The notes under the pieces: model-generated
What the model saw: only the letters and a program-made list of their open reading frames with translations
Database searches by the model: none
Told to the model about the DNA's origin: nothing
Origin: Arabidopsis thaliana
Lineage: Eukaryota > Streptophyta > Magnoliopsida > Brassicales > Brassicaceae
Direction of reading: 5' to 3'
Assembly (NCBI RefSeq): GCF_000001735.4
Contig: NC_003074.8
Location: 9,114,101 to 9,178,100, forward strand
DNA length: 64,000 bases
Made by a program: the position numbers and the translations under genes
Shown here: one piece after another, positions 1-14,415 of the stretch
Layout: each line of letters starts with the position of its first letter
Position numbering within the stretch: position 1 is the first letter of the stretch

Positions 1-368
1 TTTGGGCGTTTGTGCGTATATTAAGGTTCCTTGCCAATGAATATCTGAAGATAGTTTTCGTTTCTGTCGAATGGATGCATGTTGGATTAGAATTTTCTCT
101 ATTTTACTCATTGATGCATCTCTCGGTTGAATTTATCTTGATCTATGTATTGGCTTGTTTGTGAGAATTGAGAATGCATTGTAATTGAGACTTTGCTTGG
201 AAGTGAAAAATTTACTTTGCTACAACCAAACTTTTAGCATGAATTGTTGATGTCTTTAGCTTGCTTTGCCTCTTGTATTTGAAGTTAGGTGATATATGAA
301 AACCATTTAGTGTCTTTTATTTATATTTGTTGATGGACCTGACAATAGATTCTCTTCTTTTCGTGCAG
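1..368. other. Left-edge spacer or intron of the VAMP relic
   Basis: AT-rich sequence with no open frame of note. It ends in a plausible acceptor (gtgcag) at the first VAMP-like exon, so it may be an intron of the decayed gene to its right. Upstream exons, if any, lie outside the window. Confidence 0.4.
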
Positions 369-1078
369 CCTATTGCGTTGTTGCGGCAGATTCTCAACAA
401 GAGATATGGTGGTGAACAAAATACCAAAGAAAATAACATTGTCATTTAAGTGTCTGTGGATTCGGTTTTAACTGAGTTACTTGTTCCCCAGGTCTTAACT
501 AAAGGATGACATTGAGTACTGTGTGGATCTTCCTTTAGAAGATCAGCAAACTTGCCAAGGTTAAGGCTCATGTGACCGAAGTGAAATAATGGAGAGGTCA
601 GAATCATATATCCATGTCAATCTCACAATTTTAAATATCATTAACTTGAGAATATATGTCATGTATGCCTTGAATTTTCAATGCTCCTTGCGCACTTCTG
701 CCAAACTGATTGAGCTTTATGTAATTCATTAACTTGCAGGCTCTTGATCGCAGTGAAAAAATTGAGCTTCTAGTGGACAAAATCCGAGAACCTTTGTTCA
801 CAGGTTAGTAACTTACCTTTCACTCATATGTGAGCTTTTTGATACAAGCATATCTTCTTTCTAATTGTCATGCTCTTTTATCTCGAATTCTGATATCTAT
901 AGGCACAAGATTCCAGAGCGCCAGGAACGAAAATGACAAGATGTGGTTTCAGAACATGAAGATTAAGCTCATAGTCCTTGGTATCATCATCTTCCTCTCG
1001 GTTAATTCTCATCGTCATCATCGCGTTAATTCTCATAATTCCCATATTGCTCTACAAGTTGATGGGAAACTCTTCCCG
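369..1078 (+). pseudogene. VAMP72-type R-SNARE pseudogene
   Basis: Four separated stretches read like successive exons of a plant VAMP72 vesicle SNARE. Positions 369-446 encode PIALLRQILNKRYGG, resembling the end of the longin domain. Positions 539-586 encode KISKLAKVKAHVTEVK from the SNARE motif. Positions 740-803 encode LDRSEKIELLVDK. Positions 903-1000 encode KMWFQNMKIKLIVLGIII, the start of the membrane anchor. Stops follow exon-like parts at 447-449 and 587-589, and the anchor breaks frame near 985-1000, where the hydrophobic reading continues in another frame. Intact members drive fusion at the plasma membrane or endosomes; this copy should not make a functional SNARE. From memory, a VAMP72 gene lies near other RLP genes of this cluster, so it may be a by-product of RLP segmental duplication (inference). 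Confidence 0.8.
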
Positions 1079-1339
1079 GTATATGTCCTTCTTTTTCTTT
1101 TTTTTGGTGGTCTCTTTCTTATGTATTTCATTTGATTTTGTTAGGGATAAAGAAATAGGATGAATTAGTACTGAAATATGATCGTAGACAAAGTAACTTT
1201 TCACACCAATATCATCCTTACACTCAAGCTGTCTAATGTAACCAATGGGAAGTATGTCTAGCCTTGGACCAGACTAGTTGCTAGTTAGTTATAATAAAAA
1301 GTACGCAGCTCGGTGTCTTGAAGAAATGGAAGGATTTAT

Positions 1340-1637
1340 TGGTTGACTGTTGCATTATCAGGGTATTTGGGACAAAGATTGTTGTGATAATCCATTCTGG
1401 CGAGTCTTATGAAATCGTCAAAGTAGTTCAGCTCTGGGAAATCTCCGGTGCAGTTGACGAATCCGGGTGACCACACTCTTCTCTTTCAGACGCCAAAAGG
1501 GATAATAGAGATATGTCCTCGTACCCCATTTAAACCGAGAAGTGCAGTGTTTGTGACGCTTATCAACTGACAGAAAAACAAGAGGGGATCACAAAGAGCA
1601 TCCATATGATTGTCAGAGACGGAGAAAGATTTATCAT
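1340..1637 (-). pseudogene. LRK10L-type (GUB_WAK) receptor kinase N-terminal relic
   Basis: On the minus strand an ATG at 1637 opens a signal-peptide-like segment (MINLSPSLTIIWMLFVI) that soon stops. Two frameshifts later the sequence reads EECGHP, then GFVNCTGDFPELN and RLARMDYHNNLCP. These are hallmarks of the cysteine-rich GUB_WAK_bind ectodomain of LEAF RUST 10-like receptor kinases (family pattern: CGHPGF..C.GD.PE ... LAR.D..N.LCP). No transmembrane or kinase part is visible downstream. It is a short dead fragment, not a gene. Identification rests on motif spacing only. Confidence 0.6.
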
Positions 1638-2767
1638 GGCACTCTCCTCTGTTTTTTTTTTTTATAATGCTTTGGAGATGAATAAGATAATGAAGAAGAG
1701 GTAAAAGGTAGATGAGAATAATAGGTGAATGGTTTTTGTTTAAGTCTTGGTTTTGTATGAGTTCAAAAAAGGAAAAGAAAACTAAGGTTTCTTTTTGTTT
1801 ATCTGAAACTTTATGTCCGAAGGGAAATCTCTTTGGAATTAGGTGGGTTAGGAGGTCTTAGTCTTCGAATAGACAGTAGACAATCGGAGTATTAAGTTAT
1901 CTTAAAGATTTCTTTCTACTTGTTTGTTATAATAATTTCATTTTTGTCTGTAGGACGACCTAAAAGAATTGTCGATGCAAGAACTTTAGTTGGAAAAGTC
2001 AGGCAACGTAGAAAAGGGGATATTAGTATACTAACGCAGAAAATCTCCAAATGGGTTCAAAATCGACTAATGAAGAAAATTTCTTAAAGAAAGAAGAAAG
2101 ACATGACCGTAATCTCCACTTTCTTTGTCAGCTTCAGACAAATGTGAACGCATCAAAAGGTATGTGCAAATAATAGAAAGTGGAACAAGGCAAAGACTTT
2201 TTAGTATTTACCATGGAAACTGAACGATGTTGATGGTGATGACAGGTTCAATGGTAAGTAAGACTTCCATACCCTGAAGATGACTTGATGGAAATTGTGT
2301 GTGCCAAAGTTGTTGGAGACAGAGCAAGACTTTTTATACCTCTCACTAGGAGTAAGGTATGTCTTAACACTGCTAAAAACCAACATAGAAAGATTGAAAA
2401 GAAAAGAAAATTGTGACTTGGTTAGTGAGATAGTTATTGGTGATTAGCATGGTGTATAGGTTGGGAGTTTACAGTTGTGGAACGTAGGGGATTATAGTTT
2501 TGGTATGTGTCATAGTGGAACTAAGAGGCTGAAGATCAACAAGTCTTGTTGAGACATATAAGCAATGAGTTATATTCTGTTTCAGTCTATTAATTTCAGT
2601 GTTTATTTAGGAAAAAATCAAATATGTATAAGCAATTAGATATGCTACGTAGAATTCACCATTCTTCTTATATAGAAAACAAAACAGACAAAAACATCAG
2701 ATAAAGATGACAAACTTAAGGAAATGCTTCAATACAATACCAACAACAACTTGACAAATATTGAAGG
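1638..2767. other. Intergenic, 3' side of RLP42
   Basis: AT-rich spacer with oligo-T runs and no supported gene. A 61-codon minus-strand frame at 2201-2386 has no recognisable features. The last 100 or so bases are probably the 3' untranslated region of the minus-strand RLP gene. Confidence 0.5.
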
Positions 2768-6902
<4,135 letters not shown>

Positions 6903-7172
6903 ATGTCAACAGTGGAGACTAGCCAGAGCTCATTAACGGGATTAACTCTAGAAGTTATTCTAATGGCTTCGCCAGCCATTTCGAATGCTATTCTAGTGAA
7001 GTGTTATTTACGTAAAAAAAAAAGAAGGTGTTATTTACGTGTTGCAATTTGGATTGACTACCAAAACGTTACCTCTAATAAGTATCACTCAGAAAAAAAA
7101 ATCTTAAGAATATTTCAACTATTCAAAAAAACGTACAGCATATTGGAATCTTTTTGTGACCTTAAATCTTAA
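6903..7172 (+). pseudogene. Truncated duplicate of the RING gene 5' end
   Basis: The frame opens with MSTVETSQSS and TLEVILMAS, closely matching MSTVESSRSC and TLEAILMAD near the start of the RING protein encoded from 8550. The matching DNA covers only the first ~70 bases. After that the frame becomes lysine-rich, low-complexity sequence and no RING cysteines follow. It is therefore a partial gene duplicate about 1.7 kb upstream of its parent, most likely non-functional. Confidence 0.7.
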
Positions 7173-8549
7173 ATCCCCGTTGGCAAAAAAGAGTCAGAAT
7201 GCTCATAATTGTGGCAATTAAAACTAAAATCATGGTACAAATATGAGCTGATGGGTATGGGTATGAATCTTGACCCATGATGGTCTTACATGTGTTGGGC
7301 CCTTAAAAGTTTTCTTCTCAACAAATGATGCATGCACATCCTCATTATTTCTTACATTAACTTATTTTTCTTTTGTGAAGTAGGGGCTAAAACTCTTAAC
7401 TAACATTACAAATATAATTGGGAAAACATATAACCTATTTATTTCCTTAGTGGATTAGTCCTAAAAGATCATTAAACCTAACCCAAGTCGTTGGTGCTAG
7501 TTATAGTTTGGTAACTACTTTCTGTATTCAATCTGAAGAGAGTATTAAAATGCACTGTCGAAACCGACCAGTCTAGTCCAATAAGACTTGACCAGGAGGG
7601 TTTTCTTCCTTGTCGGGTCTAACTCATGTAACAAAACTTTTACAAATTCTGAACTTAAAATGATCCTTCACATTTAAACCAACAATAACTGAAGTTACTC
7701 TTAAACATTTAGCATGACCCTTCCCCTTTGTGTTGGTAAAATCGCTATAAAAAATCTTGTGATGTATAGACCAAAACTACTAGTTAGTGAAAAATGACAA
7801 GAATAGAATTGCACTTGTCATGTGCTTAAGAATTTGCCGTTTCCTTAAAGAAACTTGCAGACAAACAAATGACTTAGCTGTAAGAATTAATCTCATACGT
7901 ACCCTTAAGCCCCACAAAAGGGTAACACAAAAGTCAATAGAACTGATCAATAAAGATGTATAAATGCATGGGTAAAATAGTAAACTTACCGACTAATTTC
8001 TGTAAATAACGCTTACCCGTTACCACCAATCGTGGTCCTCTTCTGCTCGTACACACTCTTTTTATATAATCTCTTTCTTTCACATAAAGAGAAAGCGGAA
8101 TAAAAAGTGTTCAAGAGCTCATAACATCAAGAAAAAGTATATACATTCTTCTGTATATCTCTGAGAAATATTATGATTGTTGTCTGACATTGAACTTTTT
8201 AAAAAGAAAAAAATCATAAACTTCTCTCTGTTTTGCCAGAATCTTATATTATAAAGTATATTCTATTCATTACAGATCTGCTCTTGGATTTCGGATTCTC
8301 CTGCAAACGTAAAGACGAAGGTGTTTTATCTCTTCACTGCAAAAAAAACTCTTGAATTTTATGGTTTTCTATAGAGCTGAAATAGTAAACGAGTCTTGAC
8401 AAAAAAAAAAGTTCGTTTTCTTTTCTAATGTTTTTGTGGTAGCGGAATTTTAGTCTTTAGCCTCTATATTAAATAAGTTTTAATCTAGGCGATTTTTTTT
8501 TTTTTTTTCAGTTCACATTCTCATTGTTTGTGCTTTGAATCGGTGAAAG
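7173..8549. other. Promoter and 5' leader of the RING gene
   Basis: No other gene seen. A TATA-like motif TATATAA lies at 8063-8069, nearly 490 bp before the ATG. The leader contains a long T tract ending in CAG at about 8511, a convincing acceptor, so a 5'-UTR intron is likely, with a possible donor near 8307 (AAC|GTAAAG). Confidence 0.5.
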
Positions 8550-9302
8550 ATGATTCAAATGGATGGTGGAGATAGGCTGAGAGTGACTTTATTAGATCGT
8601 ATGTCAACGGTTGAGAGTAGCCGGAGCTGTTTAACTCTTGAAGCTATTCTAATGGCTGATAAAAACAGAACCTCGCCGCAGATTCTCTCACCACCGCCGT
8701 CGAGGAGCCAATCTAACCGGTCACTTGTTGAAGTCATGCAAAGAGAGCACCGACACAGTAGAGATAAAACCGCTTGGAAAAGTCTCCGTGAAAAGCTCCG
8801 TCTTAAACGTAACGGTTCTGTTTGGATCTCGTCTAATTCTATCCCGAGTTTGGATACGCCTATTCCTAACCGGGATAACGTTAGCCACCAACTTGGTTTC
8901 CTCCTTTCTAACTCTGGAAATGTAACAGAGGAAGCTTCGTCGGTGGAGGGAAGGATTCGGTTAGGAGCTGTGTTGGCAGAGGAGAGAGCATTATCGGCTA
9001 GAGAAGAGGAAACGCCGGCGGAGAGGGAAGTGGAGCCGGCGAGGATGTCATTGATGGAGTTGTTGGAAGAGAATGAAGGGCAAATGAGTTTTGTAAGTGT
9101 CGACGGAGAGGCGGAGGAGGAGGTGGCGGCAGTGACGGCGGCGGAGATAAGTTGTTGTGTGTGTATGGTTAGAAGCAAAGGAGCTGCGTTTATTCCGTGT
9201 GGTCATACGTTTTGTAGGTTGTGTTCTAGAGAGCTTTGGGTTCAAAGAGGAAACTGTCCTCTCTGTAATACCACAATTTTAGAAGTTCTTGATCTTTTTT
9301 AG
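8550..9302 (+). CDS. RING-type zinc-finger protein, probable E3 ubiquitin ligase
   Basis: Single-exon 250-residue protein. The N-terminal ~190 residues are hydrophilic, rich in Ser, Arg and Glu, with a conserved-looking opening (TLLDRMSTVESSRSC). The C-terminal 50 residues are a C3HC4-type RING: CCVCMVR, then PCGHTFCRLCSREL, then RGNCPLC, ending just past the finger. C-terminal RING proteins of this shape usually recruit E2 enzymes for ubiquitin transfer; substrate and location cannot be told. The ATG at 8550 follows a likely 5'-UTR intron, and two more in-frame Met codons (MDGG, MSTV) could also serve as starts. From its position this is probably At3g25030. A 207-codon frame on the opposite strand is a shadow. 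Confidence 0.9.
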   Translation: MIQMDGGDRLRVTLLDRMSTVESSRSCLTLEAILMADKNRTSPQILSPPPSRSQSNRSLVEVMQREHRHSRDKTAWKSLREKLRLKRNGSVWISSNSIPSLDTPIPNRDNVSHQLGFLLSNSGNVTEEASSVEGRIRLGAVLAEERALSAREEETPAEREVEPARMSLMELLEENEGQMSFVSVDGEAEEEVAAVTAAEISCCVCMVRSKGAAFIPCGHTFCRLCSRELWVQRGNCPLCNTTILEVLDLF

Positions 9303-9510
9303 ACTTTTCAGTTTAATTATCTTAATTTATCATAATCAGGTTGTTTCCTTTGTTGTTGTAATGTGTCGTTGAATATTTGATGAGTAATCCTTTTGTAGAA
9401 AATTAGTTTCCCTCTTAGCTCCATGGAATCCTAGTTTGTTTATGTTATTTGGAGTAAACACATAAATTAGATCAATCAAACTATTATCATTAATCAGCAA
9501 CACACAATGT

Positions 9511-9646
9511 TCGAATGGTTGAAACTGTTGAGGTGACAAATCCGTTTGTGAATTGCACCGTTTTTATTTACCATTCATAAATTATAATTTATAGCGATAA
9601 GGACCGAACAAAATAATTTTTTCATCGCGGACCAAGTATAAACTAT
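9511..9646. repeat. Dispersed non-coding repeat, copy 1
   Basis: Contains GGTGACAAATCCGTTTGTG, then an AT stretch and CATCGCGGACCAAGTATA. Copy 2 near 16561-16690 has the same blocks in the same order: GGCGGACAAATTCGTTTGCG, then CCGTCGTGGACCAATTTATA. Probably a decayed transposon fragment of a family I cannot name. Confidence 0.45.
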
Positions 9647-10137
9647 TTTTACTTAAGATTAAATTTATCATTGTCCGTTTCAAAATTAGAGTGATCTAAT
9701 CTGCTAAATGGTAATGATTTAATCCGGTTCGCTCGCAACATGCATTCAAAACTTAAGTGGTTAGTACTTGTTGTATGATTTGAATGGAAAACTTGACCAA
9801 ACCCATCTATATTGCGTATAAAATATGTCAAATCAAATTAAAATGAAAAAAAAGTTGGCATAGTAAAACAAAAGGTTGATGGTTGAACCATAAATTCTTA
9901 ATTTAATTTGGCTTGTCACTGATGTGTTTGATTTGAACAAGAACAATAAGTGGTCGGGCTAGAGGTGAACAATCCTCCAACTACACTTATGGTTACGGCA
10001 AACACCTAACTGGTGGAAAGCGTCACTGGTTAACTAACTCTTACCTATCTTTTCAATTTGTACTTTGCTTTGGTTAATTTAGATAACCACCGGTGTTAAA
10101 CCAAACCGATTAGCATCCGGTTGGCTAGCCCAAAACT

Positions 10138-10324
10138 AGGCCCATAACGAGAAGTCATGGGCTTGCTTTCATTAGTCAAGTTTTCATTTATCTTCTTACC
10201 ATTTATTTTCCAAGAAAATAAAAAACAGAAAAAATTCGTGGAAACGCCATTAACGAGATCTAGCACAAACTCGTAGTGTGGTGTAGAAGAAGACAAAAGC
10301 AAGGAGCTTCATAATAAAACCCTA
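10138..10324 (+). promoter_or_regulatory. ERD2B promoter: site II motifs and telo-box
   Basis: AGGCCCATAA near 10138 and ATGGGCTTG near 10157 are site II-type (TGGGCY) elements, and AAACCCTA at 10317-10324 is a telo-box about 55 bp before the ATG. In plants this pairing marks promoters of growth-related, constitutively expressed genes, which suits a secretory housekeeping receptor. Confidence 0.5.
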
Positions 10325-10378
10325 GAGATATTTGTTTCTCCAATTTCAAAAGACGAGACGTGAAGAAGACGATCGAAG

Positions 10379-11951
10379 ATGAACATTTTCAGATTAGCTG
10401 GTGATATGACTCACCTAGCCAGTGTTCTTGTCTTGCTTCTCAAGATCCACACCATCAAATCCTGCGCTGGTATGTACATTTCCTCAATTCGTTTCTGAAA
10501 TTTAGCTGAAATGCGATTAGATTAGGCTAATTCTCGATGTTTGTTCGATTTGCTTGACGTTGACATTTGGGGATTATGATTCTGTCAATTTGGGGATTTC
10601 CAATTGTTAGTTCGAATTTGGATCTAATTCGAGTTTAGGAGAGATTGATCGAAGAATAATCCAATTGGTGAAATTTGTATGAATAGATCTAACGAAATTG
10701 AAAATGTAGTTCGTTAGATCAGCTTGCTCGATTCTGTGTTTGAGAATTTTGCTTTTATGAGAATTTTGCAATTTTTTTGTTTGGTATATCTTTGCAGGTG
10801 TTTCATTGAAGACTCAAGAACTCTATGCCATTGTCTTTGCGACGCGTTATTTGGATATTTTCACGAGTTTTGTGTCTCTGTACAACACCTCTATGAAGTT
10901 GGTGTTTTTAGGAAGTTCTTTTTCGATTGTGTGGTACATGAAGTATCATAAGGCCGTCCACAGGACTTACGACAGAGAGCAAGATACGTTTCGTCATTGG
11001 TTCCTTGTGCTTCCTTGCTTTCTCTTAGCTCTTTTGATACATGAAAAGTTTACCTTTCTTGAGGTTTGTCTTCTCAAAAAGATTGCAATTTGTTTTCCAT
11101 GGAGCCTGAACTCTTTTGTTTGACAAGCTGATTTATTTTTGTGCAATTGGTGTATGCTTTATGATGTCAGGTATTGTGGACGTCTTCATTGTACTTGGAG
11201 GCTGTTGCCATATTACCTCAGCTTGTCTTGTTGCAAAGGACTAGAAATATTGACAACTTGACCGGACAATATATATTTCTCCTTGGGTACGATCTTCTTT
11301 CCATAACTTCCCTTTACTTGAAATTTATCGTTGCGTCGTTCTCTTGACTGGATACATCATTGACTGTTCTCTTGCCAAACTCTATAATTTAGTTTCCCTC
11401 TGAGTTTCATACTTCGATTGCTATACCAATAATGCTCTCTTCTTGCAGGGGGTACCGTGGATTATACATCCTCAACTGGATCTACCGTTACTTCACTGAG
11501 CCGCACTTTGTTCACTGGATAAGTATGTTCCTCTCTCTCTCTCAACCTTCACTGAGCATCTGTTTATTTTCCTCCTAATTGGATTAGTTTTTGTCAACTA
11601 TTGCAACTTATGACTAAAAATGTGATGTCAATTATGGCCCTTTTCCTTTCTCATAAAGTCTGACTAAATTTAGCATTTAGATTCAATAGATACATAAATC
11701 TTGTGTTGTCTTGATTATTATTCGTCAGCTGACATTTCAAAAATGTTTGATTACAATGATGCAGCATGGATCGCCGGGTTTGTTCAAACACTGCTCTATG
11801 CCGACTTCTTCTATTATTATTTCCTAAGGTAACAATTCCCTCACCTTTCCTTTTGTTCCTAACGCTATGAATTCTTCCTCGGACTGTAATTGTTTTCCCC
11901 CGTTATGATTGCAGCTGGAAGAACAACAAAAAGCTCCAATTACCAGCTTAA
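10379..11951 (+). CDS. ERD2B: ER lumen protein-retaining (K/HDEL) receptor
   Basis: Six exons (10379-10469, 10798-11063, 11171-11286, 11449-11522, 11765-11828, 11915-11951) join in phase to 215 residues, the exact usual length of the ERD2 family. The protein starts MNIFRLAGDMTHLASVLVLL, is almost entirely hydrophobic (seven transmembrane helices in the family) and ends NNKKLQLPA, with the lysine-rich cytosolic tail typical of KDEL receptors. It retrieves soluble ER residents bearing K/HDEL from the Golgi via COPI. All introns are GT-AG. A second, more distant ERD2-family gene occurs at 46-48 kb. Nothing looks damaged. Confidence 0.95.
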
Positions 11952-12771
11952 TTTCTAAAGTTTCAATGCTCGGGAACCCTACGGATTCGATTTGGTGCCC
12001 GACAAAACATCTACCGGAATGTTACCAATTTACTCTGTTGGTGGTTATTAGAGGAGAACGAGCATAGATGTGTAAACTCCAGCAATCTAACTTATTACAC
12101 TTTCTTTAGACTTTCTCGTCTCTCATCTTTTTTTTGGTCGACTTAGTGTTACTAAATATTTCGACGCGACAGTAATATATTCACCACAATTCACAACGAG
12201 ATGTGAACTATTTTAAAATTGGGGAAAATGGGACTAAAAATGATAATATTGACGAAATGTCGATCTCCACTTTTATTACATAAGTAATCTTCTATAGATA
12301 TTGTATAGCTTAAGCTTCTAAAATCTTATCTACCACTCATCATTAAGGGATTTCGGTTAGGCAGCAATCTAGAGAAGTTTTAGGAGCAAAAAACCTGAAT
12401 TTTAACATTTGTTACTAGTAACAACAAAAATCTTGTCAATCTTGTACGATTAATCTTAACGTTTACATCAATCTTTCGTTGCACTAGTTCTTACCAAAAG
12501 TCGATCAAATTAATCAAGATAATTCTCATATTATTGTAGAAGAGACTAATGGATCACAACATCCTGAAAAAGAAAGTGATAATATTTGATAAAAAAAATT
12601 GATGATGGCCGATGAGCATGGGGATAATAAGAATGGCGTGTAGGAGATGTATAGAGAATTTGATGTGACTCTAATCTCTTTGTCTCCTCCATATCTTTCA
12701 TGCTTTCTACTTTTTTTAACTATTAAACCAGTGCAACACTATAGTACCTTACAACAAAAATTAAATCAAAG
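11952..12771. other. Intergenic, ERD2B 3' end and XTH3 promoter
   Basis: AT-rich; no gene seen. The left ~200 bases are probably the ERD2B 3'-UTR and the rest is XTH3 upstream sequence. Confidence 0.5.
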
Positions 12772-14118
12772 ATGGACTATATGAGAATCTTTAGTGTTTT
12801 TGTAGTAACGTTATGGATCATAAGGGTTGATGCTAGGGTTTTCGGAGGACGAGGAATCGAAAAATTTGTAACTTTCGGTCAGAATTATATTGTTACGTGG
12901 GGACAAAGTCATGTTTCTACACTCCATTCTGGCGAAGAAGTTGATCTTTACATGGATCAATCTTCAGGTTCGTAACTCTTTATTTTTCTTACATAAAAAC
13001 AAAAAGACAAAATTTGTATAATCCTTAATTAGAGTTTGGCTTCTACATGAAACAGGTGGTGGGTTCGAATCCAAGGACGCCTACGGATCAGGTCTCTTTG
13101 AAATGAGAATCAAAGTGCCTTCAGGAAATACTGGCGGCATCGTCACCGCTTTTTACGTTTGTATTCTTGATTATATACATTTATACCTAGACTAATTCAA
13201 AACTCATATTGATAAGTTGTCTATATATGTAATTAATAACAGTTGACGTCGAAAGGAGGTGGTCACGACGAGATTGACTTCGAGTTTCTAGGGAACAACA
13301 ACGGAAAACCGGTAACGTTACAGACAAATCTGTTTCTAAATGGAGAAGGAAACAGAGAAGAGAGGTTTTTGCTTTGGTTCAATCCAACCAAACACTACCA
13401 CACTTATGGGCTTCTTTGGAACCCTTACCAAATTGTGTACGTTAATCACACTCCTTCTTCTTATTTTTTATCTTCTCTATTCATTTCATGACGACAAATA
13501 GCGATAGTGTGTATGTAATATGCATGCAAGAATTAGATATTTTGAAACAAACTAGAATTCCAAAACATTTCACAATTTGATATGGGTGACGTACATTTTA
13601 GTCATCATTTTAGGAAATTTTTAGATATATTTATATATATTCAACTAAAAAAGCATCTAATTTGAAATGGAGAAAATATTTGATTTTAAGTATATCATAA
13701 TCAAGGGAGGTAAATGATGATGATGATGATTGATAGGTTTTACGTGGACAACATCCCAATAAGAGTATACAAAAACGAAAACGGCGTAAGTTATCCATCA
13801 AAGCCTATGCAAGTCGAGGCTAGTCTCTGGAACGGTGACGATTGGGCGACTGATGGTGGTCGGACTAAGGTTAACTGGTCATACTCTCCTTTCATTGCAC
13901 ATTTCCGAGACTTCGCCTTATCCGGCTGCAACATAGATGGTCGGAGTAATAATGTCGGCGCTTGTGAATCCTCCAACTACTGGTGGAATGCAGGCAACTA
14001 TCAAAGATTAAGCGGAAACGAACAGAAACTTTATGAACATGTGAGGAGCAAGTACATGAACTATGACTATTGTACTGATCGCTCTAAGTACCAAACTCCT
14101 CCTAGAGAATGTTATTGA
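12772..14118 (+). CDS. XTH3: Xyloglucan endotransglucosylase/hydrolase family protein
   Basis: Four exons (12772-12967, 13056-13156, 13243-13436, 13737-14118) join in phase to 290 residues. Signal peptide ([16 protein letters not shown]), GH16 jelly-roll domain with the catalytic box [10 protein letters not shown] (both Glu and the central Asp present), and the C-terminal XET domain with its conserved cysteines ([14 protein letters not shown] ... [17 protein letters not shown]). It acts in the wall, cutting and religating xyloglucan; from memory Arabidopsis XTH3 can also use cellulose as donor. The N-glycosylation sequon that usually sits just after the catalytic box is not seen ([10 protein letters not shown]). 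A run of ATG/ATT codons before exon 4 (13713-13730) is intronic. Confidence 0.93.
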
Positions 14119-14415
14119 AGTAACATATATACGTTAATTATCATATACGTATAGGGGATTTTTAAATCTACTTTTTCTAATTAAGAAACAAAAAAATTAC
14201 TGCTTACGAGTTACAAGAGAAGAGAGTTAAGTTATAGTGAAAATATAATTGTGTATGCTCAAAATGTTTTTATATGATTGCAGAAGATAAATAAGATATG
14301 TTTCTTAACTAGTTAATTTTTCGGTTCTCGTTTAAGTGCCTTACCCGGACGGTAGGTTCCAGTTTGCCAAATCAAATTGGTTTTTGAAGAAGTTAGCTCT
14401 AAGAATTAAAACATC

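Larger units (their letters stand above)
9303..10378. other. Intergenic between RING and ERD2B
   Basis: The first ~100 bases are the RING 3' end. Around 9511-9646 is a short repeat also found near 16.6 kb. The last 250 bp form the ERD2B promoter. No coding sequence is supported. Confidence 0.5.

Noticed and set aside
830-1163. 101- and 61-codon frames at the left edge
   Set aside because: They are the last exon of the VAMP relic read through an intron or after the frameshift, not separate genes.
8555-9178. 207-codon open frame antisense to the RING gene
   Set aside because: Serine-rich shadow of a well-supported RING coding region; no conserved features and no promoter on that strand.
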